DNA of 64,000 bases from Stenocarpella maydis (Eukaryota; Ascomycota; Sordariomycetes; Diaporthales; Diaporthaceae): the NCBI GenBank assembly GCA_002270565.1, contig NQMI01000004.1, positions 687,065-751,064 on the forward strand, in the 5' to 3' direction. The notes below the pieces were generated by a model. The model made no database searches. It was not told the DNA's origin and saw only the letters and a list, made by a program, of their open reading frames with translations. The translations under genes and the position numbers were made by a program. Each line of letters begins with the position of its first letter. Positions within the stretch are counted from its first letter, which is position 1. Of the stretch, positions 33,384-44,734 are shown in pieces.

Positions 33384-33860
33384 CTAGCACTTGGACACAA
33401 CATCGTTGCCAGCCTTCGTCGCGTCTGCCAAGGCCGTCTTCGCATCACCAACCGCTGGGTCGGAACTGGTACAAGAATGTCAGCCACATGGTCCAATTAA
33501 TATCTTGACTCGAAAGCATCCTCGACTGTGGACTTACTCGTCAGCAGCTGACAGTGCATCGCCCATAGCAGTCAGCCCGGCCTTGACTTCGTCACGGCTC
33601 GCTGCCGGCGCCGCGTCTCCGCTCAGGAGTGATGAGGCGATTTGTGAAATGCCGCTGTTGGCCTGGTCCAGACCCGCTTGTGCTGCCGACTGCACGTTTG
33701 TGTCCTCGATGTCGGAGATTGCGTCTCCTGCATCGCCCAATGCGCCAAGGATTTGAAACCTTGCGATGTTGCACCCAATACCGCCCAGCTGACGCTCGAC
33801 TACTGATGCTGATGTGGTGATGGCGAAGAGAGTCGCGAGGATGACACGGGAGGCGTACAT
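33384..33860 (-). CDS. Small secreted protein (HsbA / cell-wall-protein-like)
   Basis: Two exons with a 72 bp intron (33466-33537), in phase, 134 aa. There is a clear signal peptide (MYASRVILATLFAITTSAS), probably cleaved near ASVVERQ. The mature part is helical and Ala/Ser/Asp-rich (LGDAGDAISDIEDTNVQSAA) with one cysteine near the start (IGCNIARF) and one at the very end (VVSKC). Layout and composition resemble hydrophobic-surface-binding/cell-wall galactomannoprotein-type secreted proteins, but this is a resemblance of style, not a proven domain. An effector or wall role is possible. Confidence 0.75.
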
Positions 33861-34922
33861 ATTGAATGATTGATTTCTGGTTCGATTTGTGTAGGAATGG
33901 ATAAGAAAAGGACTGTATTATCGTCGGAATTAAAATTGGGTGGATATTAAGACGAACGAGACACCAGGTCTGAGAAATGGACGATTAAGAACAGATGGCA
34001 GGTCTGAATGTTGAAGCTTGATTGCTGGACGAACCAGAACTAAACCAGACGACACACGAGAGACAGCTGCCATCTTTATGTCAAAATCAGCCCGACTCTG
34101 GATGACCCTTCTCAACGGGCGGCTGGGTAGCATCTGAGTGGCTAAGCAGTCTGGTAGTATCAAGAGCCCAGGTTGAAACGCGCAACACCCCGGCAACTTT
34201 GCGACCTAGCGCCGATCACGACGCTCACCTGGAGCTTTACTCCACGCAGATCAGACACACCAGAACACCTCAAATGCTTCTCCCCGTTTCCCTTTCACCC
34301 AGGAGGGAAGGAGTGCGATTGGAGCCTCACCCTCTGCCGAGGGCCCGCTGAGGATCCGGAACTTTACGGATCCTCGCGTGATCTGCGTGCTAGGCCTGTC
34401 ACGGGGGTTTACACTGCAACTAAGCTTCATCGCCTTCGTCCGGCTGATCGTTTCACGGCTACCAAACGGAGTTGCGGTGCGTTGTATTGCGGTCACCCTC
34501 ATAATGTGTGGATGGAGATCCACGGTACGATCTACCACCCGAGTGACAGGGGGCAACGAGCATGGCATGGTACCGAAGTTGGACACCTCCTCACGAACCC
34601 ATAAATGATAGCCGTTAAGGGTTTAAGTCAATTAAGAGGGGCATGATCTGCCGAATCATGATCCTGTCTTGAGTGAGACGAAGCCATCCCAGTGACAGCC
34701 TACATGTGCCCGTAGTCCGCATTACACTTACTCACGATTGTTTCAGAGCCTAGCCACGATACTCAATATCTATTTCTAGACTCTTGGAAATCAAAGGCAA
34801 CCAAGGACATGACATATCACCTTATCATAAAGTTGAAAGTCGTAAATGGCAAATGGCTCCGGAGCTTGTACCATTTGCGTCAGAAGGGGCCAGGCACCTT
34901 GCAGCAACGAGCCCTGTTGGCT
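33861..34922. other. Intergenic, no gene recognised
   Basis: This contains the upstream region of the small secreted protein and the 3' flank of the NCS1 permease. Short frames at 34173-34608 lack support. Confidence 0.45.
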
Positions 34923-36978
34923 TCATCGACCAAAATTCGACATCTCCCAGCACCTCAGGATGGGAAATAAAACGATGGTAAAAGCCATACCAACCCAGAC
35001 CCCAACATCAGCCAGGTTTGCTAGCTTGGCCAGCAGTCCCATGTACCACGTCTGGTACATTCCCAGGACAGCACCTAGCCAACCAAGAAGAAATGCCGTA
35101 CAGGAGGCGATGCCAACAGGCATGCAGCCTCTGTCCAATCCGTCCCAATCGTATCGGAAATTACGCCGGAAGATGTACCGCTCCATCAGAACGATCAGAA
35201 CCATGAATTCAATCCAGTATCCCATCAACGCAAGGAAGTTGGACAAGATCGTGTATAGGCTATTCCTCCCGGCCAGCCCCAGCACCAGCTGTATGATGAT
35301 AAAGACGCAGCCCCATATCCACCTAGGTACCGCCTGGAAAGCTCGACCGAGGACTTGAGCACACATTGTAGCAGCTAAAAGGGTGCACGTCAGTTTCAAA
35401 TGCGGAGAAAACGGTGAGGGTTGGCTGGTCAGCCTACAATATGTCCCAGGGACGCTGTTATTGATCAGTCCTAGCGCCACCATCACAGCGCAAAACTTCC
35501 CGAAGCCTTGCAGCGGCTGATACGCAGCCTCTATCAGAGCTCCTGTGGATTTGTTGAAGGCCCCTGCCCAGAGGGTATTCACCATGATGCCGCTACCTAG
35601 TCCGATCCTACAGTTGATGTCAGTAAGTGCTGCACCACTGAATCTCAGACTGAACGGTAATCAGTCAGGTTTGGTATTCAGTACCCAATCATGTACACGA
35701 GACTAAATGACAGCCATAGACCGAAAATGGTCAATGATGCGACCTTGAGGGGTGAAGTCGTCTCGGGATAATAGACGAAGAAGTCTGATGCAGCTGCCGA
35801 CCATGAATTCGGCACATAGAGACACATTGAGAGAAAGGAAAGTCTGTTGGCAGCCACGGTAGCCGGGTCTCCCACTGAGACAGAAGACACATCGAAGATC
35901 GGCCCGGCGCAGCCTATGAAAATGAACAGCACGAGGAGCTGTGGAACCCAGGCGAATCTCTCGTACTGTTGAAAGGGCTTCATTCCGAAAAGCACGATAG
36001 CCCAGCAGACAAGGTTCACGATCACGATGCCGACTGCAATAGGCATGGTTCCACCGCTGACGGCTGACAGAATTTGTCCGCCGAGTATTCCATTTATTTG
36101 AGTTGGTCAGTGAATCGTCAAACGACTATTTGATTTGCAAGAGGCATTCCTCAGCAGTGGGTCAGGGGACCGTAAGCTAACACAGAAACCGGTATGCCAC
36201 AGCAATATCAGGAGTTTCCGTATGGCACAGATGACAATACAGTAGTACTAGACCTGTCATTCACATGCCATAGCCACTTACAGAGAGAATTGAAATAACG
36301 AAAACGCATACTGACCAATACAGCAATAGCCTACCATAAGAACAATATTCAAGACAGTCGGCAACTTGGCGGGCCACCACCCGAAGAAATATCTCAAAAC
36401 AACCACTGAGTGGAGGCCGTGTCAGAATTTGTATTCTCAGAAAGGTCTGCGACCATACTTGTACGATGACCCGTCCTCGGACCCCAAACGGCCATAAAGG
36501 CCGTGGACAGACTCCCCAGGAATGCCCCGAAGACAGCACACATTGCGCTATCGAGGAAGCCGAGTTTGAACAGCAGAGGGCCATAGAGCCCTACGATGAG
36601 ATTGTTGCACGATATGTTTGCGCTGAACCACAGCAGGGCGATTTGCACGTCGCTGGCGCTCGATGGCAGCTGGCGCTCGTCGGGTGGGACGCGCGCGATT
36701 CCGCGGGCCTCGAAGGCAGACAGCGCCTCGAGGCGGTCGTTGAGGCGCCGGAGCTTCGAGGACAGCTCACTGGGAGGAGTTGGCTTTTCAGGGGACCGGA
36801 CTGGGGATACTGGTGCCTCTGAGGGCTGGTCAGAGACCTTGGCCAGTGCGATATCAGCCGAGCTGGCCGTAACGTGGACATGTTCATGCGTCTTTTCCAT
36901 TGCCGATGCTGCTGAGTCTTGATCTAAAATTTCATCAGCCGATGTTCGTCCTTGGGCTGGATAGTTTTTGTGTGCCAC
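34923..36978 (-). CDS. NCS1 purine-cytosine permease-like transporter, one splice acceptor apparently lost
   Basis: The family (FCY2-like) imports cytosine/purines or related compounds with protons across the plasma membrane. Exons 36459-36978, 36316-36405, 35685-36093, 35438-35607 and 34923-35374 add up in phase to 546 aa, the usual length. Signatures: GIARVPPDERQ, LLWFSANISCNNLIVGLYG, GPRTGHRT-MVVLRYFFGWWPAKLP, SVPGTYSATMCAQVLGR. Introns of 53, 77 and 63 bp have normal borders. To restore CCID-GILGGQILSAVSGG the 222 bp intron 36094-36315 must end in AA instead of AG (CAAATAA|ATGG). No AG lies in an in-phase position there except one that deletes about ten residues of a membrane helix. The gene may therefore be a young pseudogene. 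Confidence 0.75.
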
Positions 36979-37184
36979 AAGAAAGTGAGGGATTTGGGCT
37001 GCCAGTATCTTCCCCGTTCAAGCCTGCGGACTGGGTCGTATTTGTGGCCAGAGACGTGCTTACCGACTGCCCTACAGCGTTGCACGAGAGGCAGCGTATC
37101 ATACCTAAGACATCCCCGCCCCGGAATACGCAGGCTGGGGCCTCGCATATTGTAACCATGGCTAGATAAGAGCTAAGCAGAAGC

Positions 37185-38938
37185 ATGGATTCGCTCCGCA
37201 CACGGCAGTTCGAAACAACTCCACAGATCGGCTTTGGGGGCCATACTCTGCCTTGGACCAGGGGGAAAGCACTTGGAGGCACAAGCCTGTTAAACTTCAT
37301 GACGTGGAATCGCGCAAGCAAGCAGGACTATGATGCCTGGGAGAGGCTGGGCTGCAGAGGATGGGGATGGGACAACATCCTGTGAGCCCAGCACTGCTCC
37401 GCTTCATATCGCGATTTCTGAGGGCTAAGTGGAGATTTTGTCGATTTCAGGCCATTTTTCAAGAAGTCTGAGAAGTTCCATGCTCCAAGTGAGCAGACTT
37501 GGGTTGCCCACCAAACTTATTTCGATGCCGACGGGTTGGATACTACGGGTGCGGTTGACGTGTCATATGCAGCAGAATACTCACCTCCGCACCAATACTG
37601 GCATGGCACACTTGAGAACTTGGGAGTTGAGACCAACAAATCGCACATGATGGGATCGAACGTGGGGGCCTGGACAAACTTAGCCTCCGTCAATCCCCAG
37701 ACCTGCACTCGTGCATATTCGATGACAGCTTATTTCCAACCCAACAGACAACGATCGAATCTTCGCATACTGACTGGAGCTTTGGTCACGGAAATAATCC
37801 TTGAGCAACATGAAGGACGCTGGGTGGCCAAGGGTGTACAGATCGTCCATAAAGGGCAAACAATGTCGGTGCAGGTGTCCAAAGAAGTAATCGTCTGCGC
37901 GGGTACAGTGCAGTCGCCTCAGATACTCGAGTTGAGTGGTATCGGCAACCCAGAAGTCCTCAGAAAGGCCGGAATTGAGACAAAGATTTCAAACCTCTTT
38001 GTTGGAGAGAATCTAAGACCACATTATGGCTGCCTCGATACGAAGTCGACTCCAATCTACCCAACCCCGATGACCTGAAGACGAATCTACACGCAGCCGC
38101 AGCAGCTCGCGACGAGTTTAAATCGAAGGTTAGTAGACCGCTGACGATCCTCCCAAACTCTATTTGTTACCTCAGTCTGTCCGAGGTCATTCTGGAGGAT
38201 GCTTTCCAGAGGTTGGCAACCAAGGCCAGCAGCATCCATGATGACTGCCCAGAGCGGGATAGTATCCGGAGAGCAAGGTTTGACCCAACTGTGGCGAAAC
38301 TGGGGCAAATCGAGTACATCTTTGACCTAGGAAACTGGAATTCATACTTTAACCGGGGGGCATGCGTCTGCAGGCAAGAAGTACGCTACGATGCTGCAGA
38401 TCCTGCAGTACCCGTTCTCGAGAGGTAGTATCCATGTCCGATCTGTCGACCCAACGGACAAGCCAGCCATTGACCCACGGTACTATCAGGGCATTGGTGG
38501 AAGTTTAGACTTGGGTGTAATGGTTGAATGCGCTAAGTTTGCCGAAAAGGTCACGCAAACTCACCCGCTTGCGAGCATAGTCCACGGCCGCGTTGTCGCT
38601 CTGGCAGCGGCAGGAACTGACGACGACTTGAGGAGTTGGCTTGTAAAAGAGACCATCACTGACTGGTTCGCATTCCCGAAGGTATCGTTTCAAATTAGGT
38701 GTAACCCCAAGGCTAACCGTAGGCATCTAGGCATCCTATCGGAACGTGCGGAATGGGTGGATATCGCGGTATCACAGCGGGTGTGGTTGATGAGAGACCG
38801 AGGGTATATGGTGTCGACGGACTTCGGGTCGTAGATGCTAGCATTATGCCGCTACAGATCAGTGCACACCTTCAGGCTACAGTATATGCTATCGTGGAAA
38901 AGGGTGCACACATGATATTGGAAGATTGGCAGAAATAG
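37185..38938 (+). pseudogene. GMC oxidoreductase pseudogene
   Basis: Glucose-methanol-choline FAD oxidoreductase sequence lies in pieces. 37185-37382 reads FETTPQIGFGG, PWTRGKALGGTSLLNFMTW and YDAWERLGCRGWGWDNIL. A 70 bp intron at about 37383-37450 precedes PFFKKSEKFHAP, YFDADGLDTTG and EVIVCAGTVQSPQILELSGI. Frame then breaks near 38020 (small deletions where LQDH is expected), again at the G-run near 38355 before YATMLQILQYPFSRGSIHV, and again around 38680-38740. The end is [27 protein letters not shown] (active-site histidine) and a stop at 38938. The N-terminal FAD-binding GxGxxG part is missing upstream of 37185. Confidence 0.85.
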
Positions 38939-39904
38939 TCTTTCGTTCCTACCACCGGGCATCCCTGCCCTGCTGGGGGGGGGCGGGCATGGAACACAGA
39001 CGAGAGCTCCTATCATTCGGTTCTTATGGCATACGTAATGTCATATTTAGTCTGATGTATCGATTGGCGAGGTCAGTGGTTCTGAGCAGCCCGGGTTAAA
39101 TCAGCCCTTGCCATAGAAAATGTTACAAGCTCGACCTTCAGAGAGCACTGCCGTCGGAACCGACAGGCAATGCTTACCCATTGATTATTTGGAGCTTTTA
39201 CCCCAAGTCTCCCGTCTCAAGATTTAAACTACCATGTATCGACTCCGGAACACCTCGTCGGATACTGCGCCGACCTGCCCGAAGCCACTAGGCTTGCAGT
39301 TGCTCGGTAGCTGTGAATGTTATCTCCGTGATGCATTCCAGACAAGCCGCTAGAGGGTTTTATGGCGCTCCGGGTGGTACTTTTGGAATACTGCAAATTA
39401 AGTCTGCATTTAAGCTTAATAGTGTCGATCAATTCAGCCGCGAGCCGGCTGGGCTCGGAGAGGCTAGATCAGTCTGCCAAGGGCCCAGCTGCAGCTACGA
39501 TAGCCTCATTGCAACGGCAATATACTACCTCCGGGCGGACGGAGGGTCGAGAGTTGATGTAAGTGGGTGATTTTCTCTTGAGGAGGAGAAGCGGAGCGAT
39601 AGTAACGCCACAATCACTATGATCACCGAAGTCTGGGTTCCGTGCATCAAGATACAGAATAGTGTCTGGGCGATTTTCTCGTCGGCTACGAACCTACTCG
39701 TGGCGATGCAGGGCCATATTTTAAGGTGGTACTGGTCTATAGGATAATTTGTTGTTTAAAGCTAGAGCCTATCCATATAAGTTGCAGGTGCCTCCTTTCC
39801 CTCCACGAATATCGAGCACTCAATACTACCGATCGCCAGCTTTTAACCATCATCCCTTCTGTCAAGCACTTGAGCAATTCTACTAAGTTTTCTGCCAATC
39901 CAGA
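38939..39904. other. Intergenic, no gene recognised
   Basis: A short poly-G run lies near 38976. No gene or clear repeat. The last 200 bp would be the promoter of the secreted Thr-rich protein. Confidence 0.4.
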
Positions 39905-40642
39905 ATGCAACTTAAACTGTTCACTGTATTTTGCTCCCTTGCTATGTAAGATGTTGGCTCTTCTCTCTCAGTAATGGTTATTACTCTTTGGTGACTACTG
40001 ACTGATATGATAGTAGGGGCATCGCTGCCCTTAATGTCAAGAGGGATGCAGCACCCACTACCGCGACGACCTGCTCCGATGTCACGAAAACTGTGACTGC
40101 TGTTGCAACAATCTCGTAAGCCACATTTCGCCTCATGGACCCTTCAGATGTTGAGGATTGGCTGATCCCAGAACAGGTATGGCTCTACCAAGACGACTAC
40201 AGTCACGGTCACTAAAACGCAGACGAATGGAGTGACAACGACTGTCACCGCTAAAGGCCCCGAGACCACAATTACGAAGACTGAGAGTTACACCGTCACC
40301 AGCGTCAAGCCTGGTCCGACTCAGACTGTCTCGTACACCGTGACAGCAAAGGGTCCGGAGACTACTACCACCATCACCAAGACAGAAAGCTACACTCTCA
40401 CAACGACCAAGCCCGGCCCGACGTGTGCCACCTCAAAGCCAAACTGCCCTACAGTGACCAGCACTGCAACCTACTGCAAGAGCTGCCTGGTTCCGGATTG
40501 CACGACCACCTCGTATCTCACCAAGTCAGCCGGATGTGACGTCTTGCCTACCGCAGTTGTCAGCTTTCCATGCGAGAATCCAGATTCCTGCAACAAGATT
40601 GGTTGCAAGACCGTGTACTCGATTCAAACACAGACAGCCTAG
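39905..40642 (+). CDS. Secreted Thr-rich, Cys-rich protein with internal repeats
   Basis: Three exons (39905-39945, 40017-40115, 40177-40642) are in phase and give about 201 aa. The first intron has an alternative acceptor 3 bp upstream. The start MQLKLFTVFCSLAMGIAALN is a signal peptide followed by KR, a possible dibasic cleavage site. The central part repeats VTAKGPETT, TKTESYT and KPGPT twice, as in Thr-rich wall-associated proteins. The C-terminal third has about ten cysteines (e.g. YCKSCLVPDC, CENPDSCNKIGC). No GPI-type hydrophobic tail. Likely an extracellular or wall protein, heavily O-glycosylated; function unknown. Confidence 0.7.
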
Positions 40643-41404
40643 GATTTTGAATGCATTTCAAGTTTCTCAAATTCGGAAAGGTGACGATGGAATGGCCGAA
40701 ATAGGAAATACAAAATCAGTAGCAACAATAGATGCGTCCAAACTCATACATGAATGGGGTTGAATTTCCCACATGTTGTATCCTGTCCGAAGCTTTTTGC
40801 TCGATGTGGCTTCGAGGACTTCAGATACTGTCGTCTAGTTTCAAGGATTCCTTGCTCACACCAGAAGTCGGCGCTACGTAGACCGACTTGACGGAGAACT
40901 TAGGAACAATTTCTCCAGGCAAATTCATCAGCCCAGGCTCCGACCACATGAGAGGATTCGGAAATTACGCGGCTGCTGGAAGTCTGCTCATTAAACTGCG
41001 CATTGCAGGTTCGGACCCAAGCCACCGGAATGAAGGTCCTTCCCATTCCATCCTAGCCCGGAACGCTGCGCGCTGCAAGTAAGCTCCTCGAGGGATCGCA
41101 CTAACGAATAGGATCAGCTCCAGACTTGCCGGTCCATCCAGAGTGACGGGACCCTTTGGTCATCCGGGACCACTTTGAAGGATTCTTACGCGTTTCGGTT
41201 TCTGGCAGCCTGGTGGTGGGGATTCTTACTGCGCCGCAACTCACCCATTCCAAGGTTGCTCGCGATGCAACCTTCATTGCTTGGTTTCTTCTTCTCAGAC
41301 TACGGCTCTTCACTTAAGTGTTGGTCTTTGCTTTCCCTAGCACTATAAACGCCACCTATTTCCGCCAAGAGCTACATACTTGGGCTTGGGAAAAGTGTCC
41401 AGTC
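40643..41404. other. Intergenic, no gene recognised
   Basis: This lies between the secreted Thr-rich gene and the first GFA gene, both on the plus strand. Nothing supported. Confidence 0.45.
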
Positions 41405-41980
41405 ATGCCTATCGTCCGCCAAGAGACTGGACTCAGTCTTTCTCGTGCTGGGACAACCGCCGGCGGGCCTAACGTATGGAAGGGCAGCTGCCACTGTGGA
41501 AGAAACAGGTTTGAATTCAAATCACCAAATATTGAGACCGCGATAAGTTGCAATTGTCGACTCTGCCACAAGTCTGGTTACTTGTGGGCTTTTCCAGAAG
41601 CTGGAGATATAAAATACACCAAGGGCGACAATGAGACTCTAGCTAGATATGAGACCGAGGCGCTTAGTCACGAGGTTCGAGATATTTTGTTGGGATCAAA
41701 AGACCAGAGCTGACTTTTCGAGCCAGTTTTGCAATTACTGTGGCACCGGCCTCTACGGGACACACAAAGCTGGGCCCCTGGAGGATCAACCGGGCATCAA
41801 TGTGAGATACCATCTTTCTTCATCGTGCGCAAGTGGCCACGATGCCGCAGAGTTTCAGCTAACGCGAGCATTCAGGTCCGGACTATTCTTGATGTGAACC
41901 CATTCAGCCTGAAGACTGAGGAAGCGCAGTACGTCCATGTCAACTCGGCATTGTTTTCCAATCAGTTCCAGATATACTGA
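41405..41980 (+). CDS. GFA/CENP-V domain protein, first domain
   Basis: Introns 41675-41726 and 41802-41875 give a 149-aa zinc-binding GFA domain. The ligand pairs are GSCHCG, CNCRLC and FCNYCG, followed by TGLYGTHKAGPLEDQ and VRTILDVNPFSLK. The family includes glutathione-dependent formaldehyde-activating enzymes, but most fungal members have unknown substrates. The frame ends at TGA 41978-41980 and stays open in the same phase straight into the second GFA domain at 42032. Fungal GFA proteins are often two-domain, so this may be the N-terminal half of one gene. Confidence 0.8.
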
Positions 41981-42031
41981 CATTACGGCCTTCCAAGGAC
42001 TGCCTCAGTGGTAGCTGAGAAATCAACAGAA

Positions 42032-42505
42032 ATGTCAGGCAAGAACCCTCCACCAGCAAAGCTGGAAGGCGACAATATCAAGCTCTACGACGGCTCGTGC
42101 GCATGCGGCGCTGTCTCCTTCTCGGTCAAGACGCCCCCACTGACCGAGGTGGAAATCAAGGAGGACAATTGCAGCATATGTCGACGTAGGGCCGCTATCA
42201 GCATCTACCCGGACCGAGACCAGGTGATATTTATTGGTAAGGAGAACACGACCACGTACGCCTTTGGGAGGAAGTTTAACCAGACGCCGTTCTGCAAGAC
42301 GTGCGGTGTCGCTTGCTATGGGGTGCCTGTGGGGCCTCCACAGGAGATAGTTGATAAGTTGCCAGAGGCCAAGAAAGTGTACGTCGAGAACTTGAGGCGA
42401 ATCCAGCCTCTGTATGTGAGAGCGATGGATGGGGTGGAGTGGAGTGAGATAAATGTCCAGAAAAGTGACGAGGGCACAGAGGGATATGAATTGCCGGGTG
42501 AGTGA
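42032..42505 (+). CDS. GFA/CENP-V domain protein, second domain
   Basis: 157 aa from the ATG at 42032. Zinc-site motifs are GSCACG, NCSIC and FCKTCG, with DQVIFIGKENTTTYAFGRK between. The tail NLRRIQPLYVRAMDGVEW matches the C-terminal end of two-domain fungal GFA proteins. Its frame is continuous with the first domain, separated only by one TGA and about 17 codons, so it may be the C-terminal half of a split gene or a downstream paralogue. No intron is needed. Confidence 0.75.
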   Translation: MSGKNPPPAKLEGDNIKLYDGSCACGAVSFSVKTPPLTEVEIKEDNCSICRRRAAISIYPDRDQVIFIGKENTTTYAFGRKFNQTPFCKTCGVACYGVPVGPPQEIVDKLPEAKKVYVENLRRIQPLYVRAMDGVEWSEINVQKSDEGTEGYELPGE

Positions 42506-42607
42506 CAGGATTGTGTTAGACAGGTTCAGATTTCTTGGATTTATGTGAAATTTCTATGAAACCTTTCTACCTACGAACAGGCAGAAATCACCCACGTATC
42601 ACCTCCG

Positions 42608-43821
42608 TCACTCGTGTTGTGTTCTCGACTCGTAGGTCAGCTCATTCACGAGTCTCTCGCCTTTGTACAGCCTCTCCAGATTATCCGCCAGGATCCCCTT
42701 GATCCACCCAAGCTTGTGCGTCGATATCCAGCTCACATGAGGCGTTATCATACAATTCTTGGCCTTCCACAATGGGTGCTCAGCAGGGAGCGGCTCGGGA
42801 TCCGTGACATCCAGCGCCGCGCCCCGGATGAGGCCCGTCTCAAGAGCCTCGATTAGCGCGTCCTGGTCGACGATGGGGCCGCGCGCAACGTTCACCACGA
42901 ACGTCTTCCTCTTGCTCAAGATACTGAACTGCTCCTCGCCAAGAAGCCTCTCGCTCAGCTTTGTCAGTGGAAGTGATATGATGAGCAGGTCATAGCCTTG
43001 GGAAAGGAAGTCATTGAGGGCGTCCTTGGTCTTCCCATGGAACCATTTCGAGGGCAGCTCGCCTTTAGCGTCACCCAATCCGGGGATATTGAAGCCGCGG
43101 TGCGCGCGAGACGCTGCCGTCGGTCGCTCGTTTGCTGTGAAGGCGTACAGCTCCATGCCCAAAGCGCGGCAAACGCGTCCGACCTGACGTCCGATGGAGC
43201 CATATCCTAGAACACCACTTTCAGGGGACTTTAGCGAATGTGCGGTATGATTGAGAGCCATGTCAGACAGATGAAATAACTTACACTCGGAGGCCCACTG
43301 AATCTTCGATTCGGTGGGTATAGTTGGGCTGCCAGCTGCATTCCTTTTGAAGCTGATCGAACGCGGGAAAGAAATGCTGGAATCTGATCCACGCCCCAAT
43401 GACCCATTCGGCGATCTGTGGGCTTTTACATGAGTAAAAGTCAGCGTTTGCGGTGAAATCTTTCTGCAAAGCTTTTGCGGAAATTGACTCACGCCATAGA
43501 GCCGCTGGCCGTTGCAAACCTGACGCTGCTGTCCAAGAACTTGGGATGTTTTGCCCAGAGGTCAGAGCCAGCACTTGTCAGCTGTACAAATCGCAGGTTC
43601 GTGATCAATTCTGCTGGGACAGGCTCGTATGTGACCAGGATGGTAACATCCTTGAAAATCTCGGTGTCAAGGTCCCCCAGCTTCTTGATGGAGCCGTCGG
43701 ACTTGCGAATGTCCTCCCATCGAACTTGTAATTTTCCAGGAATTCTCTCAGATAGATTCTCCTCCCATTTCTCGTCGCGCTCGGCAGCCGTCAAAATGAG
43801 CAGCACATCGACGGAGGCCAT
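42608..43821 (-). CDS. D-isomer-specific 2-hydroxyacid dehydrogenase
   Basis: NAD(P)-dependent reduction of 2-oxo acids to D-2-hydroxy acids, cytosolic. Introns 43423-43492 and 43218-43284 give 358 aa in phase, the typical length. It has the substrate-domain start (VDVLLILTAAERDEKWEENL) and the Rossmann loop VGVLGYGSIGRQVGRV (GxGxxG). The NAD-domain signature VVNVARGPIVDQDALIEAL includes the catalytic arginine region, followed by the glutamate in DVTDPEPLPAEHPLW and the catalytic histidine in MITPHVSWIS. It looks intact. The substrate cannot be told. Confidence 0.9.
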
Positions 43822-44734
43822 GGTGCTGGGTTGATAGTGCTCGATGGGCCCAAAATGCAGTAGAGCAAATCAGGGTGGTTTTGGACGCCTCCCGTAGCTG
43901 GTTCAATCCTGGATTTCGCAATCTAGCTGAATGAGGGCGGGATCTCGTGTGGGGTAAGCCGGAAGGATGCTCTCTTCTCCTTCTACCTTGTGTGGCGATG
44001 TTGCATGAATTGCGTTGATGTGTGTGAGCAAGCAAGCGACGTCGCTGGCTCATCGCCCTTAGTCAGTTCTGGAGTCGCTGTGAGACACCGAAGGTCTTCC
44101 CCAAAATTGGGCGGCAGCGGGCATTCGAGCGGTACGACATCGGACTCGGTTGCTTGCCGACTTCACGGGAGATAAGGTGCCAGATGCTCCGCCGGCCCGG
44201 CGTACTGCATTGAACCGTGTATTTTGGGTTCCGCCTTGATCTTCTGAACTTGCAGATCCTGTGTTGACAAAAGAGGGAGCGTTTGTTTTATTTTGTGGAA
44301 AAGCCTCTAATTAGGAAATTCAAATGTCATCTCCCGTTGAATGCTCTTGATGTTAGCGACGTGAACGTGGAACATCCCGGTGAGGAGACCACACATGGGC
44401 ATGGCCTTTGCCCTTATTAGCACAGGTAACTTCCAACCCATCCCGGCTCCCTTTTATTTCTTTTGGTCTCTTCTCCTTGGCTGCTTTATCAGTCGCATGA
44501 TCTCTCATGGCTCGTTGACTCAGTCGCAGTCACTTTATAAACTATGTTTATTGATATGACGAGATACAAATGTCCAATACGATGGGTTATATGAACGAGG
44601 GACTCATTGAGAAACAAGAAGCGAAACCACCTCCACGGCCGCCAGGCCTACAGACATGCAGCAGTCCTGCCGGGTAAGGACATTGGACGCCTCAACTTCC
44701 CAGCCTCAGAGGCAAAAGGCCGATCGCGTTGCAA
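43822..44734. other. Intergenic, no gene recognised
   Basis: This holds the upstream region of the 2-hydroxyacid dehydrogenase and the 3' flank of the DUF1996 gene. No supported element. Confidence 0.45.
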
